From Xanthostigma xanthostigma (taxonomy: Eukaryota; Arthropoda; Insecta; Raphidioptera; Raphidiidae), in NCBI GenBank assembly GCA_963575645.1, contig OY754466.1:4380001-4444000 (forward strand): a DNA stretch of 64,000 bases, read 5' to 3'. The notes beneath the pieces are model-generated. The model searched no databases, had not been told where the DNA came from, and saw only the letters and a program-made list of their open reading frames with translations. Position numbers and translations under genes: made by a program. Shown here piece by piece: positions 33,801 to 45,900 of the stretch (position 1 is its first letter; every line of letters begins with the position of its first letter).

Positions 33801-34282
33801 TGATATTGTGTCGTCACTAAAACTTGGACAAGTACAATGGATTACAACGCTGGGAAGCCCCCACGCGTGACTGTACGCGGGTTCAAAAAGGACTGCCCCC
33901 AGTTGTAAACTATACGTCTATCATCTGTAAATGCTCTCTACAAACGACTGTAACATTATGTCGTTCAAAGGGATTCTTTTTTGTATATTTTTTAAGTTCG
34001 TTGTACTGCATTTATTGTATTGTATTGTAGATTGTACACATAAAAAGTGCACTGGCTGAAGTGTTGTGCATATTTGTTATACACTCTTGCATAAACTTTT
34101 TCGCCCGTTGAATAATAGTTCGCTATATAGTTCCATCTATAGTTCCATATCCTCCATGAGCATTTCCGTTACAGCGCAACTACGATTCGATTCAAAAAAT
34201 AATTTGCACGCGCTTGATGTCGAAAAACTAGTTTCAAAAAAAAATTATCAGCGACGTCTTTTTTAATCGCGACACAATATGC
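33801..34282. other. no gene seen
   Basis: The frames at 33824-34266 lack domains. Confidence 0.35.
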
Positions 34283-34850
34283 GCGGCACATTTTTATGCA
34301 GGGGACGAGATGTAAGTAAAAGCATGCCGTCCCATGCATAAAACTGTGCCGCTCATATTACATTGTCAAGTGTTACTGCACAATACAATGTGAGAGGCAT
34401 ATTTTTATGCATGGGACGAGAGGTAAAAGCATACCCGTCCCATGTGTAAGACTGCGCCGCTCATATTACATTGTAAAATGTTGCTGCACAATGCAATGCG
34501 AGCGGCACATTTTTATGCATGGGACGAAAGGTAAAAGCATACCCGTCCCATGCGTAAGACTGCGCCGCTCATATTACATTGTCAAGTGTAACTGCACAAT
34601 ACAATGCGAGCGGCACATTTTTATGCATGGGACGAGAGGTAAAAGCATACCCGTCCCATGCGTAAGACTGCGCCGCTCATATTATCTACATTGTCAAGTG
34701 CTACTGCTAATTATATTGGAAGCGTACTATATTCGTACGGTTGCAAAAAAAAATGGCTTATACTCCACAATACAATGTGAGCGGCACAGTTTTTATGCAC
34801 GGGTCGGAATGTATAGTACACCCGGCTTATGCATATTTTATCATATTATG
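34283..34850 (+). repeat. tandem array of hairpin units, period 108 bp
   Basis: Five units start GCGGCAC (or a variant) at 34283, 34394, 34502, 34610 and 34781. Each unit is itself a hairpin: GCGGCAC..TTATGCATGGGACG faces CGTCCCATGCGTAAG..GCGCCGC, with CAATGCGAG/TTACATTG extending the stem. The 108-bp period is a multiple of 3, so a frame (34407-34934) stays open as repeated MHGTRGKSIPVPCVRLRRSY. That frame looks like a by-product, not a gene. Confidence 0.8.
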
Positions 34851-35216
34851 ACGTATAAGTGTGGTGTCACTGCCAAATATTTTGGAAACTGTACTGTAAC
34901 TGCTAGTCTGGGTTGCGCGAGTCAAATAGCATAAAAAGAGAAAGATACATTTGGTGGGTATGCTCTGTCTTCGTCACGTTCAAAACCTATTCTGCCACGA
35001 AATGAAAATGCGAGCGCAGCGAATGGTTGATAGATGTTCAACTGCTTATATGACGTCAGTATAGCAAACGACCAATAAGAGAGACAGTCAGAAAGAGAAA
35101 TATTAATACCACTTATCGCTCTTTCTATCCTGTACATTTGGATGCGCAGTAGCACACTAGCAATCCATTTCTATATTATGTTAATACATTTGTTAGCTTC
35201 TTTAGAACAATATAAA
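34851..35216. other. no gene seen
   Basis: No recognisable domain on either strand. Confidence 0.35.
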
Positions 35217-35395
35217 AGTCGGTTTACGGACGATAGTTTTACGTGATAACGTATTTCGCTCGAATATCATATTTAATAATACATTACTGCGCTCTCGCTT
35301 GCACGCACAGGGTCAGGCGGAACGTTATGGCGGAACGTTACACTTTTTCGTGCGTGCAGCTGGTGTTTCATCAATTTATAAGACGGTATCTCGTC
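35217..35395 (+). mobile_element. family-E MITE copy 7 (short)
   Basis: Begins within the GTCGGTTTACGGACGATAG part and ends GTATCTCGTC. The GGTTGTCTG terminus is absent and the interior is largely deleted. The frames at 35243-35538 are shadows. Confidence 0.55.
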
Positions 35396-35943
35396 AAAAC
35401 AAAATTAGCAAAACATCTTTCCAGTCTTTTCCAATTAATCAGATAGAGAATGGTTATTTATTAAAAAAAATACCTGACTCCTTTTTAGGGCTTTGCGCCA
35501 CATTTCGTGAAGTAGTACTCTATTTTCTTACAAAATGACTTTGATTTCGGTTTGAAAGATTAGAATATTATTTGTTTTGAAAATGATTTTCTCGTCTGTT
35601 TTTGTATCGGATCGTATCAAATAAATGACAAGGCTGTTTGTCAGAAACTATTCTATTATTACACAACAGTTTCCATCTTTCAATATGTCAGAATTTCAGA
35701 ACTAGCAGTCGGTGCCATTTTGCTCGTAAATATTTTCTATTAAGGCCAGCACACACTCGGTAAAGTCCGATTTAAACGTGTTGGCTTTTATATCAAAGTA
35801 TTATCGATTTTCACAATGTTCTATTTTGCCTACTGTACCTACACTGTTTCAAAAATATCAACGTCGTAAAAAAGTTGCAAAATTAGTTTCTTACTCTTCG
35901 TTGAGTGCCCCACCCTTTTAAATGTTATTTTATATGAAATTAT
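35396..35943. other. no gene seen
   Basis: AT-rich, and unrecognised apart from vague similarity of 35820-35930 to the following array. Confidence 0.35.
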
Positions 35944-36520
35944 AGGTAAAGTCAGTGCCCGCTCACTTTACAAAAATCTAAAAAAAACACGTTTATATCA
36001 ACGCCCTAAAAAGTATAAAATACATTTTTTTCTCTTCTATATCGTTTAAAACTTCTGAGGGCCCCACGTTTTTAAACGCTATTTTAAGTGAAATTATAGG
36101 TAAAGTGAGTGCTCCGCTCACTTTACAAAAATCTAAAAAAACACGTTTCTATCAACGCCCTAAAAAGTAGAAAATACATTTTTTTCTCTTCTATATCGGT
36201 TAAAAACGTGAAACACTCTGAGGGCCCCACGTTTTTAAACGCTATTTTAAGTGAATTATAGGTAAAGTGAGTGCTCCGCTCACTTTACAAAATTCTAAAA
36301 AAACACGTTTATATCGACGCCTTAAAAAGTAGAAAATAGATTTTTTTTCTCTTCTATATCGTTTAAAAACGTGAAACACACTGAGTGCCCCACGCTTTTA
36401 AACGATATTGCAAATGAAATATAGGTAAAATTAGTGCGGCACTCGTTTTCCCTACGTTTTATTTGCAATATCGTGTCATGGCGTGCGGCATTCAGAGGGT
36501 CCCACGCTTTTAAACGATAT
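35944..36520 (+). repeat. diverged tandem repeat, period about 160 bp
   Basis: AGGTAAAGT recurs at 35944, 36098, 36260 and 36423. Units share the small palindrome AGTGAGTGCTCCGCTCACT, then 'aaaaacacgttt', 'aacgccctaaaaagt' and 'ccccacgtttttaaacg'. Confidence 0.75.
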
Positions 36521-37110
36521 GGAAGAGATATAAATTTGTTTTTTTATCGTTTAGTGCGTTGATATAGACGTGTTTCTTAGATTTTTAGAAACTATATGTT
36601 GGTTACACTTGAATGCACTATATTAGCTATTAAGTAATATAGCAAAACACTTGTGTAAGCCATATACCTATAATAAAAGAAATATGTTTGTTATTATTAT
36701 GATATTTTTAAATATGTAGAAAACTAATTTGTCATTCATTTATGTGTAAGAATATCTCTTTTATTATAATAATTTGTTGACACAAATGTGGCCATTAATA
36801 TTTTTCAGTAGATGTACGAAACAAAGATTTTTTTAATAAAACGTATTGCTATTGAAAATTATCGAAATCAAGTCTAGTAGATTTTTTTTTATTTTTGGAT
36901 TTTTATGTATGTCGCAGCAATAGGAAAACTTATTTCCATGATTTCTATGTGCTTCGTCAAACTTTAAATAATGCAGTTGTGTTTTTTAGTCTAGCCTTTA
37001 AATTTTTTTTAAATAGACTGTTCATCTGATTTGTTTCTCGAGCGGCAGTAATCAATTATGACAAACATTTTGGTTCTCTATTAGAGTCCATATAATAAAA
37101 CATTATTATC
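36521..37110. other. no gene seen
   Basis: AT-rich, with no recognised feature. Confidence 0.35.
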
Positions 37111-37370
37111 TTAATCTGACCGTGCAAGATCAGTGCACTGGGAAGGTAGGCGGCTGGTTATATAGGAGTATAAAATAGTTGCAGAGAATTGCGTTAGCGT
37201 AAATGACGTAATCAAGTAGGTAGTATTCAAAATAAAAAATATAGTTTAAAAAAAACTAAAAAATACATTTATATCAAACTAAAAAGTGAAAAATAAATAT
37301 AGTTTAAAAAAACTAAAAAACACCTTTTAAGTATATCGAACTAAAAAGTAAAAAATATTTTTTTTTAAAT

Positions 37371-37515
37371 AAGCTTAAAACAATAATGAATAAAAAATAC
37401 AAGTTTTATTGTGATAAAAGCGTGGGGCGCTTTGTTCCACATTTTCGTACATCGAGCGCCTCACGCTTTTTTCACAATAATACTTGTATTTTTTATTCAT
37501 TATTGTTTTAAGCTT
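37371..37515. repeat. long palindrome
   Basis: AAGCTTAAAACAATAATGAA at 37371 is mirrored by its complement ending at 37515. The inner arms contain GCGTGGGGCGC and GCGCCTCACGC. The outer arms add 'aaaaagtaaaaaatattttt'. Confidence 0.8.
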
Positions 37516-37677
37516 ATTTTAAAAAAAATATTTTTTACTTTTTAGTTCGATATTTATTTTTCACTTTTTAGTTTGATATAAAGCGTGTTTTTTAGTTTTT
37601 TTTAAACTATATTTATTTTCCACTTTTTAGTTTGATTTATTGTCAAAAATTTGCCGAAAAAAAAACAAATTTTTTAT

Positions 37678-37775
37678 TCGGCGTGGACGGGATTAGAACC
37701 CACGACCCGTGATTCCGAGAGTTGACCTTAGCGACGACCCGTGCCTTAGACCGAACGGCTAACCACTGTAGTTAC
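37678..37775 (-). tRNA. tRNA-like sequence, long variable arm (pseudogene?)
   Basis: The minus strand shows an A-box-like TGGTTAGCCGTTCGGTCTAA and a B-box-like GGGTTCTAATCCC, with enough spacing for a class II (Leu/Ser-like) variable arm. GGCGTGGACGGGATTAGAAC at the T-arm is close to a real T-stem. The acceptor stem and anticodon could not be assigned, so it may be a SINE head or tRNA pseudogene. Confidence 0.35.
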
Positions 37776-38023
37776 AGTGCTGGCATATTATACTACAGTA
37801 ATAAACCACTTGCTGCAGTCAAAACGAAGGTTACAAACAAACATACATACATACAAACTTACAAGTGAAGTTAATATAAATCGTGTAATATAAAAATCTT
37901 AATCTGACCGTGCAAGATCAGTGCACTGGGAAGGTAGGCGCCCGGTTATATAGGAGTATAAAATATTTACAGAGAATCGCGTTAGCGCAAATGACGTAGG
38001 CAAGTAGTATTCAAAATAAAAAA

Positions 38024-38502
38024 ACTAGTATTTTCGTAAATACTTCACGCCGTTGGGTTTGTGGCAAATGATTTCGAATAGAAAACAGTCACTATATCAT
38101 TTTTTTACAGCCTCATTTGAGATCTAGCTAATAAATCTCGAAAATAGCGCAACTGTCAAAACGATTAAATTTCACATAAGAAATATTGCATATTAAATAT
38201 TACATAAGCGATGTGGGATATTTTAATTATAGTCCAAAAACCATTATTTACATAGAAATGGTAATAACTCCGACAAGTGTTGTCATAATATTGCATTGTT
38301 TAATATTTCATTGAAATCAAAATGTATTATTAATTTTCCGCATTTATCAAAAAATATTTATATCATACATGATCATGAAGTTAGTGTACAATAGTGTTGT
38401 CCAACCTTTTTCTAATTGTGGGTCCATCCCTTTTTACTCTTAAAATAATTGAATTTTTGTGTTGTAAATCCGGTCCTGTCCAGTTGATTTTATTCAAATT
38501 TA
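38024..38502. other. no gene; hAT-like end remnant
   Basis: TAGTGTTGTCCAACCTTTTT at about 38391 resembles a hAT terminal repeat; no partner end was found. Confidence 0.35.
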
Positions 38503-38712
38503 GGCCTAGTTTATATGAGAGGCGTTCAACGCGCGTTGGCCCAACGCGCGTTTACAGTTTCTATACAATTGTATAGGAGTGTTTATATGATAACGCGCGT
38601 TCAACGCGCCACCAACGCGCGTTATCATGTAAACAGTTATATACAATTGTATAGAAACTGTAAACGCGCGTTGGGCTAACGCGCGTTGAACGCCTCTCAT
38701 ATAAACTAGGCC
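38503..38712. mobile_element. PIF/Harbinger-type palindromic MITE
   Basis: A 210-bp element, almost one perfect palindrome, with ends GGCCTAGTTTATATGAGAGG and complement. It is flanked by the 3-bp duplication TTA (38500-38502, 38713-38715), the Harbinger signature. GCGCGTT words dominate the arms. The frames on both strands are shadows. Confidence 0.8.
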
Positions 38713-38737
38713 TTAAGGTCTCAATATCTTTTCAAAA

Positions 38738-39095
38738 TCTATACTAATATATATAAAGTTGAAGAGTTTGTTTGTTTGTTTGGTTGAACGCGCTAATCTC
38801 AGGAGCTACTGGTTCGAAATGAAAAAAAATTTTGTGTTGGATAGCCTATTTATCGAGGAAAGCTATAGACTATAATATCACGCTACGACCAATAGGAGCG
38901 GAACATAAATGGAAAATGTTGCAAAATATAACTCAAAATTTGTCTGACAAAAACTTTTGGACGGTAACTCCGATCATCATCAAATTTGGACACAACATTC
39001 ATCTCGGTAAACTAAGATGAACGCGCGTAGGTACTCATGTCTCCCCCCCCCCATTCGTTCTTTTGCACCCGGGTGAAACCGGGCGGGCTCGCTAG
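38738..39095 (+). mobile_element. Helitron family B copy 2 (short form)
   Basis: A|TCTATACTAATAT start and GGGCGGGCTCGCTAG|T end. Lacks the tRNA-like section found in copies 1 and 3. The frame at 38832-39020 is a shadow. Confidence 0.78.
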
Positions 39096-39945
39096 TTTTT
39101 TATAAATAGTTTGTGGTGGATCATTCCACAGTTTTGGGACTAGATTTTAGAACACAAATACTTATTTACTATCAATTAGGAATTATTCGGTTTCTTATTG
39201 TAATACTAGCAAAGTCCTTGACCCATTAGGAGAACAAAAAACATGTGTTTTTTACGGTATTTTTAATCTAGAAAATATTCGTGTAATGTTAAGGGATGAG
39301 TGAAATATCAGTGAATTAATTATTTAGATATTGAACAGGAATTTGTACTAAAAAATATGTATAAAAAATAATAAAGGGAGAGTGCTAGATAATTTGGAAA
39401 ATTATGAAATTATCAAATTTATTGACAATTTTGGTGACAACAAAATCCTCAACGATCAAATTAATCCGATCTTGAATAGGACCTATTTATCGTCCATAAT
39501 ACATTTTTTAAAAGTGAACTAATTTAATCAATATGACATTGTATCTTTTTGTTTAAGTACATCAGTTTAATTAATTTAGCCATCTGTTTGTAATCACTGA
39601 TTTTTACAAGGTCAAATATTGAATCAATTATTTAAGAACATCATCTTTACCTCGTGTTTTATATTTGAGAGAAAAAAAAATAATAAATCAATTGAAATTT
39701 TAATTTACAAATGGATAGAGACGATAATTTCAATAATTCCTTCAACATAATTTGGCATTAGGCCCCCTTGGCCGATCTGTTGAACATTGAATTCAATTGG
39801 TAAAAATGTAAAGTCCAAAGATCAATAGACTCCTAACATATGAATAAAAAATGTTTCGATTTTATCTAACCCTGGATATAAGCTATTACTTCTTTGTTTT
39901 TAACAGTACGATGTTTTTTTTACAGTTTAATTTAAATCGTTCAAT
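39096..39945 (+). other. upstream region of the NRF-6-like gene
   Basis: AT-rich. No convincing TATA box or initiator could be chosen. The promoter of the nested gene should lie here or further upstream if there is a non-coding first exon. Confidence 0.3.
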
Positions 39946-39985
39946 ATGAAGCTACAGTTTCTGTTTTTGTTGATTGTTTGTACAG
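39946..39985 (+). CDS. NRF-6-like exon 1 (signal peptide)
   Basis: MKLQFLFLLIVCT, a short hydrophobic leader; donor ACAG|GTAAG, phase 1. The start is the only ATG in frame before the donor. Confidence 0.75.
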
Positions 39986-42900
39986 GTAAGTTGCTAATTT
40001 TATATAAAAAAGACTAACAATTTTATTTTTTTTTTCAAACTAAATGTCTAAATCAGTTTTTTGGAAGAAGGCATGGAAGTGACATACTTTATAATGCAGT
40101 TTGAGGGGGTCACCCTATGTGACGGCCGGTTTTTTAGACATTTTTTAGTAATTTTTTATTGACAACCAATAAAAAGAAATAATTTTGAACTTTATATGAT
40201 ATATTTATTAATATATCTCTAGTGTATAAAAAAAAAATTAGCATAAATCTCCACGAAAACATGAGTTGTACCACTCGGAAGACACCCATCTTGAGAAAAA
40301 CGTTTCTGATGGTCTCCATGATTCCGACTGATTGACTTATCTCAAATAAAAAAATTAAACGCGATTTTAATCTGTAACCTTGTGGCACTAACGTAAACGG
40401 GGATTATTAAAAAATATTGAAAATTGAATAATTGACAGACTTTTGAAAATTAATTTGTAAATTTCATAATTTTTTCGATAATTTTGCGTCGAAAAAAATA
40501 GAACCACTCGGAATTTCCAAAATATCCTAGTTTACCCTACGACTGTACATGTTCCGAATCTACCATTAAAATTTCAAAGCAATCGGTCAAACCGTTTTTG
40601 AGATATCGTGGAGACAAATTAGAAAAACACAGTTTTGAGAAAAACACGTTTAAAGATTCAAGTACGATTTAAGCTAAGAAATCTTAACTCACCATTAATC
40701 TGCAAAACTCCCACCAAAATTAACTAAAAGTCATATATAACTCAAAAACGAAAAAATGGATCTAGCGGGTTTTGCATGTTTACACCTCATTTGTTTTAGA
40801 AGGTCGACACGTGACAATAGGCTCAGAACCCAACTGCTCATCTGAGCTCTTCAAACACCTCCTCTTTCCAATAACTTCGCATATTATAAAATAATTTTAC
40901 CAACATATTCTAAACATATTTAGGAATCAATTTATGCAACAAACAAAAATCGATTTTTTCAACCGTCACATTGGGTATTCCCCTTAATCAGTGCAAATCA
41001 TCAAAATAAAATTTTGCGATACCAAGTTTTTTGGGGTAATCAATCCCTAAATATCCACTATTAGGGTTAAAATTGAAAACGTCAACTCATTTTGGCAAAG
41101 ATGAAATTTTTACAATATTTCAAACACACCTTTTCTAACCTGTAATTAAAAAGGCAGAACAAAATTCCGATCGGAACACTCCGGCATGCTGCTTTGAAGG
41201 GGTGAGATTAGGGACGTTCAAAGCAGTCTGCCGGAGTGTTTAAGTTGATATTTTAAAAACCTAAGATGTTTTTTTTCAGGTGTCAGTTATTGTGATAATA
41301 ATCATCACGAAGGTGGTAACCAAGCATCTTATAGTATTACAGATGTCTTGACATTAGTCAAACCTTTTACAAGAGCCCTAAATGAAGCGAACGTAACTAC
41401 AGTGTGCAAAAGACACTTTACAAGATACCTCGAAGATCTGAAATCTCTTCAACTATGGGCATTAAAAAGTATGTAACTAAGATACGGTTTAGATTTTTAA
41501 CTTTTTATTAGGTTGAGACGTTTTTGTAACGGGTCCGAAAACAGAAACCAAAATAACATTTTTTCACGTTTTTTTCGCATAGCTTATAATCTATTTGTTT
41601 ACACGGTGATCATAAAAGTGCAATAAAATTTAAATTAGCTTAAGGAGGTTGAGCCGTTTTACGAAGAAAAAAAACTGAAATAAAGTTTTTTTAATAGATT
41701 TTTTTATGACAAAATTTTCTGTAAAAAATTCAACATCATTAGGAGATTTATAAAGTTAAAAATTAAAAAAAAACTTTTACATGCAGTCTTATGGAAAACA
41801 TGTCAACCTAGCATGGAAACAATAAAAAAAAATATTAAACCTTAGCACTTTTCGATTATGGACTTTTATTCTTGACAATTTTAACAATTTTAACTGAATT
41901 TTCAAATTCTTAATGATTTAATTTTAATTTTTATTACTTCTAATTTCTTTTTTTAATTATTTACTGCAAAAAATATGTAAAATACAGATATTTACATAAA
42001 TTTATTTTTTCTAACCTAACTTTGTACAAAAAATTCAAAAGTTAGTCCATTAAGTAAAATACTGAAATAATTAATTAATATTAAAATAACTATTTATTTA
42101 TGCCTTTATCACAGGTCAACAGGTTTCCACATATTTTCTAAAATTAGTTTTAGGAAGCAATTAAAAAAATTCCTTGCTTATTAGTGTACGATTCAACTGG
42201 GCAATGGCCATCCGGAGTTTTGAACGGCAACGTTCGCCAATATGGCGACTTCACCGAATGCACCGGCATTGAAATAAAACTGTCCGATGACCCAGACGAT
42301 CACATTGTCGGCAAACATTGTCTAGTTACCATTTTGGCTGAACCCGTCGACTCTAACTCGACGTGGGATCACGTCATGGAACTGGCACATTCTTACAATT
42401 ACGTGAGAAATACGGTCTACGATGTGAGTATTTTATCTACCATTTATTTATTTATAGTTTGACGAAAGTATAATTTTTATATTTTTACAAGTCGAATTAA
42501 AATTGAGTACTTATAAAATAAATAAGAAAATTCGCGTCTGAAAAAACATAACCTTAATTCATTGTTAGTTATGATCCTATGTCATTGACTATAATTTAAA
42601 ATTGGTAGAAAAAAGAGTGTACACGAAATGTTTTACTCTTAAAATAATCTAATTAACCTACCTGATAAATTATATTACTTATTTGTTTATCGGTTTATAC
42701 AAGGATCTTGCTATAAAACGATCTACATTCTAAATGAATAATAATAAGTATCTATAGTAATTGTATGGAGGCGCCACAAGCGACACGTTTAAAATCAGGA
42801 GTATTACTATTCTGACAGTGAATTTTACTCGAATCCACTATTCCGGAAGTGAATATTTCAAATAGTCACATTTTAACTATATCAGTTTTAGAGAGTAAAT

Positions 42901-45900
42901 TTATTAGTGAAAATTCACTAATTTGTTATGAAAATTACTGACTATCAACTGTATGGAGGCGCCACAAGCGACACATTTAAAATCAGGAGTACCTATCAAT
43001 ATTCTGACAGTGAATTTTACTTGAATCCACTATTCCGGAAGTGAATATTTCAAATAGTCACATTTTAACTATATCAGTTCTAGAGAGTAAATTTATTAGT
43101 GAAAATTCACTAATTTGTTATGAAAATCACTGATTATCAAATGAATACAGCTTTACTTACGAAAATTTCACTAATTCATGTTTAGAGAGTTCGATTATTA
43201 TTTATATAAAGGATCAAACAAAGTGTAAGGTATACAAGGATGATTATGATAGAATTTTAGATCGGTGCCATTGTTTAGCGACATGACATGGAGTGTCTGC
43301 GTGCCTTCATCGTGCACGCCCGACGATTTGTACGAAATGGCTATCCAGATCGTGCTGCCTTACAATTACACGACCGGACTGGACATTCGAGTCAAGAAAA
43401 TCATACCAGACGTGTGCGTAGTCAAAGAAGATTGGAACTTCACCGCCGAAACGTACTTGTTTTGTTTCATCGTTACGATAATCGTCGTGTTTTGCATCGT
43501 GGGATCGTTTTACGAATACATGAATGACGATGTTCCGTCTGATAACAAACCGATTCAAGTAATATGCGCATTTTCACTAAAAAGTAATTATAGGCTATTG
43601 ACTTCGAACGAGAAGGTCAGTGAGACGGATATTACTTGTATCCATGGATTGAGAACACTGTTTTCGATCATAATTTATCTCTTGCATCGGTCGAGTTTCG
43701 GTTTGCTGAAGCCGCTTTCGAACAGAACCGAAATTGCATTTGATGAGCTTTCAGGACCGAAAACGATGATTTTCAGAGCTTTTATGAATCACGTCGATTC
43801 TTTTGTTATTACAAGTGGCCTGCTGACGTCATATTATGCAGTTATTAAATTACAACAAGGAAAACGACTCAACATTTTTATGATGTATATCAAAAGATAT
43901 ATGAAGTAAGTTCTATGAAATAATATTTGTTGGCAAGGTCTAAAACTGTATATTTTTGTCAAAGGATTAGCTACTTTTAACACTTATTATAGACCGTAAT
44001 TTTCCCGTCTGAAAAACTTTTCATAATCGCTGTCTTAATAAAAAAACATATTTTAGATAGCAAAATCCCTAAAACTGATCTTTCCTAAGATAGTAACCGT
44101 AAAAATAATGTAACAAGAAGTAAATGGTTGTGGTTTTCTTGATAGCGGTGGCACCATCGTAAAAGTACAAAAAAATAAATTCAAAAACTAAAACCCGACT
44201 ACTGAAAAGTATGAAACAAGAAAATATTCTCATCTGAGGATAGCCGTAGTCATATGCCACCTACGCTAACAAAACATTACATTTTAACAGTAGTAAGCGA
44301 CCATAAGCTCTAGGACAAAGTGCATCACGCTATACATCTAGAAGGGCCTCATATATTATATGAGATGGCACATGACCACAGCTATCCTTAGATGAGAATA
44401 TTTTCTTGTTTCATACTTTTCAGTAGTCGGGTTTTAGTTTTTGAACTTATTTTTTATTTAAATTAATTTTTTTCAACTTTTCAACTTGCCCCCCTCTGGG
44501 ACAAAATTAAAAAAATAAATGTAGCCTATGTTACCCGGGCCATAATAACGAATCGATTGACACCTTATTTATCAAAATCGGATGAATAGTTTAGGCGCTA
44601 CGGTGGAACATCCGTAAATACAAACATACATACATAGCCTACTAAACTCATAACTCTTCCTTTTTGCTTCGCCGTAGTCTTATAAAAAACGACAATCATT
44701 TACTTCAATGCACACGTTTTTTGTGACGTCATTTACCGCCGTTTTAATGCACCAGATCTTACGAAACCGAGGCTTAGAAAGCACCGTAATTATTTGTCTA
44801 AATGTTTGATTTATGTAAAGTACGTGCTAAAGTTAACCTAAATTTTACGCGAACCACAAATAATGGAAAGTTTAACAATTTTACAGATTTGCACCGTTGC
44901 ACCATTTGATGTATCTGTGGGGAAGATCGTTCTCTTTGCCTCTCGGCGGACAAATAATAAACACATGTGCACTGTTTTTCACCAACTGCCGCACAAAACC
45001 TTGGTACAAAGTGTTGTTTATGATTGATAATTTCGATGGTTTGATGTCGATGTGTTTTCCACCAGCTCACCAACTGTACACTGATTGGCAGATGTACCTT
45101 CTGTCACCTTTTATAATAATGGTGCTTTGGAAGTTTTCAAAATATGCTTGGAAGATCATAGCTGGCCTATTAATAGCGTTCACAATGTACACAATAAAGT
45201 TCAATTATTTTGGAAACATTCCAAGTATGATGTGCAATGGAGTATGGTAAGTTTGTCTCTTCCAACTGGACAGAGTGCACCATCAGATATCCTATTCGGA
45301 ACCCAAAGGAATGGTGAGACCTCTGGTGAGAAATGCGCCGAACTGTCCTAAGGAAGGTTTTTGACAGATAGACATTGATTTAGAGAAGCATGTTTACCTT
45401 ATGTCTCCATAGTTTACCTGTCAAAAACCTTCCTTAGGACAGTTCAGCGCATTTCTCACCAGAGATCTCACCATTCCTTTGGGTTCCGAATGATAATAAT
45501 AATACATTCGTCCCAAGTGGAGCGTGGGGCCTCAACGAAAATTTTTAATCTGATACTACCTTTTGCCATATTTTTGACTTGAACCAGATTCCTTGTTCCA
45601 TAACTTCTTCACGAACAGTTCTTGTCCATGATATTTTTGATCTTTGTCTTAGGTTCCAATCCAAGTCTTTCGTAGCGTGTGTCCTATCCAATTCCATTTC
45701 CTACGTTTTATAGTTATCCACATTTTCTCAAGACATGTACGTTTCCAAAGTTCGAGACGTGAGGATTGTTCTGAGACATTTGTATTTGAAGATTTGCAGT
45801 TTAGTTGTTATGACCTTCGTCATTTTTCAGATTTCAGATGAATACAGAAAGACCGATCTGATTTCCTAGTTAAAAATACGTAACTTTATTCTTTAAAAAA

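Larger units (their letters stand above)
37111..38023. repeat. composite unit bounded by direct repeats of about 125 bp
   Basis: TTAATCTGACCGTGCAAGAT begins direct repeats at 37111-37239 and 37899-38023 (about 90% alike by eye), each with a TATA-like 'ggttatataggagtataaa'. Between them lie a long palindrome (core 37371-37515, weaker pairing out to about 37331-37553) and a tRNA-like segment. The layout resembles a miniature LTR-type element, but the repeats lack TG...CA ends. Confidence 0.55.

Noticed and set aside
34407..34934. 175-codon open frame with a repeated MHGT..SIPVPCVRLRRSYY unit
   Set aside because: It exists because the hairpin repeat period (108 bp) is divisible by three; each unit is a stem-loop and the frame has no domain.
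37111..38023. Ordinary LTR retrotransposon
   Set aside because: No TG...CA ends, no gag/pol, no clear primer-binding site; kept only as an LTR-like composite.
43288..43558. Alternative frames over exon 4 on both strands
   Set aside because: Shadows of the NRF-6-like exon, whose frame carries the CVPSSC motif and joins its neighbours in phase.
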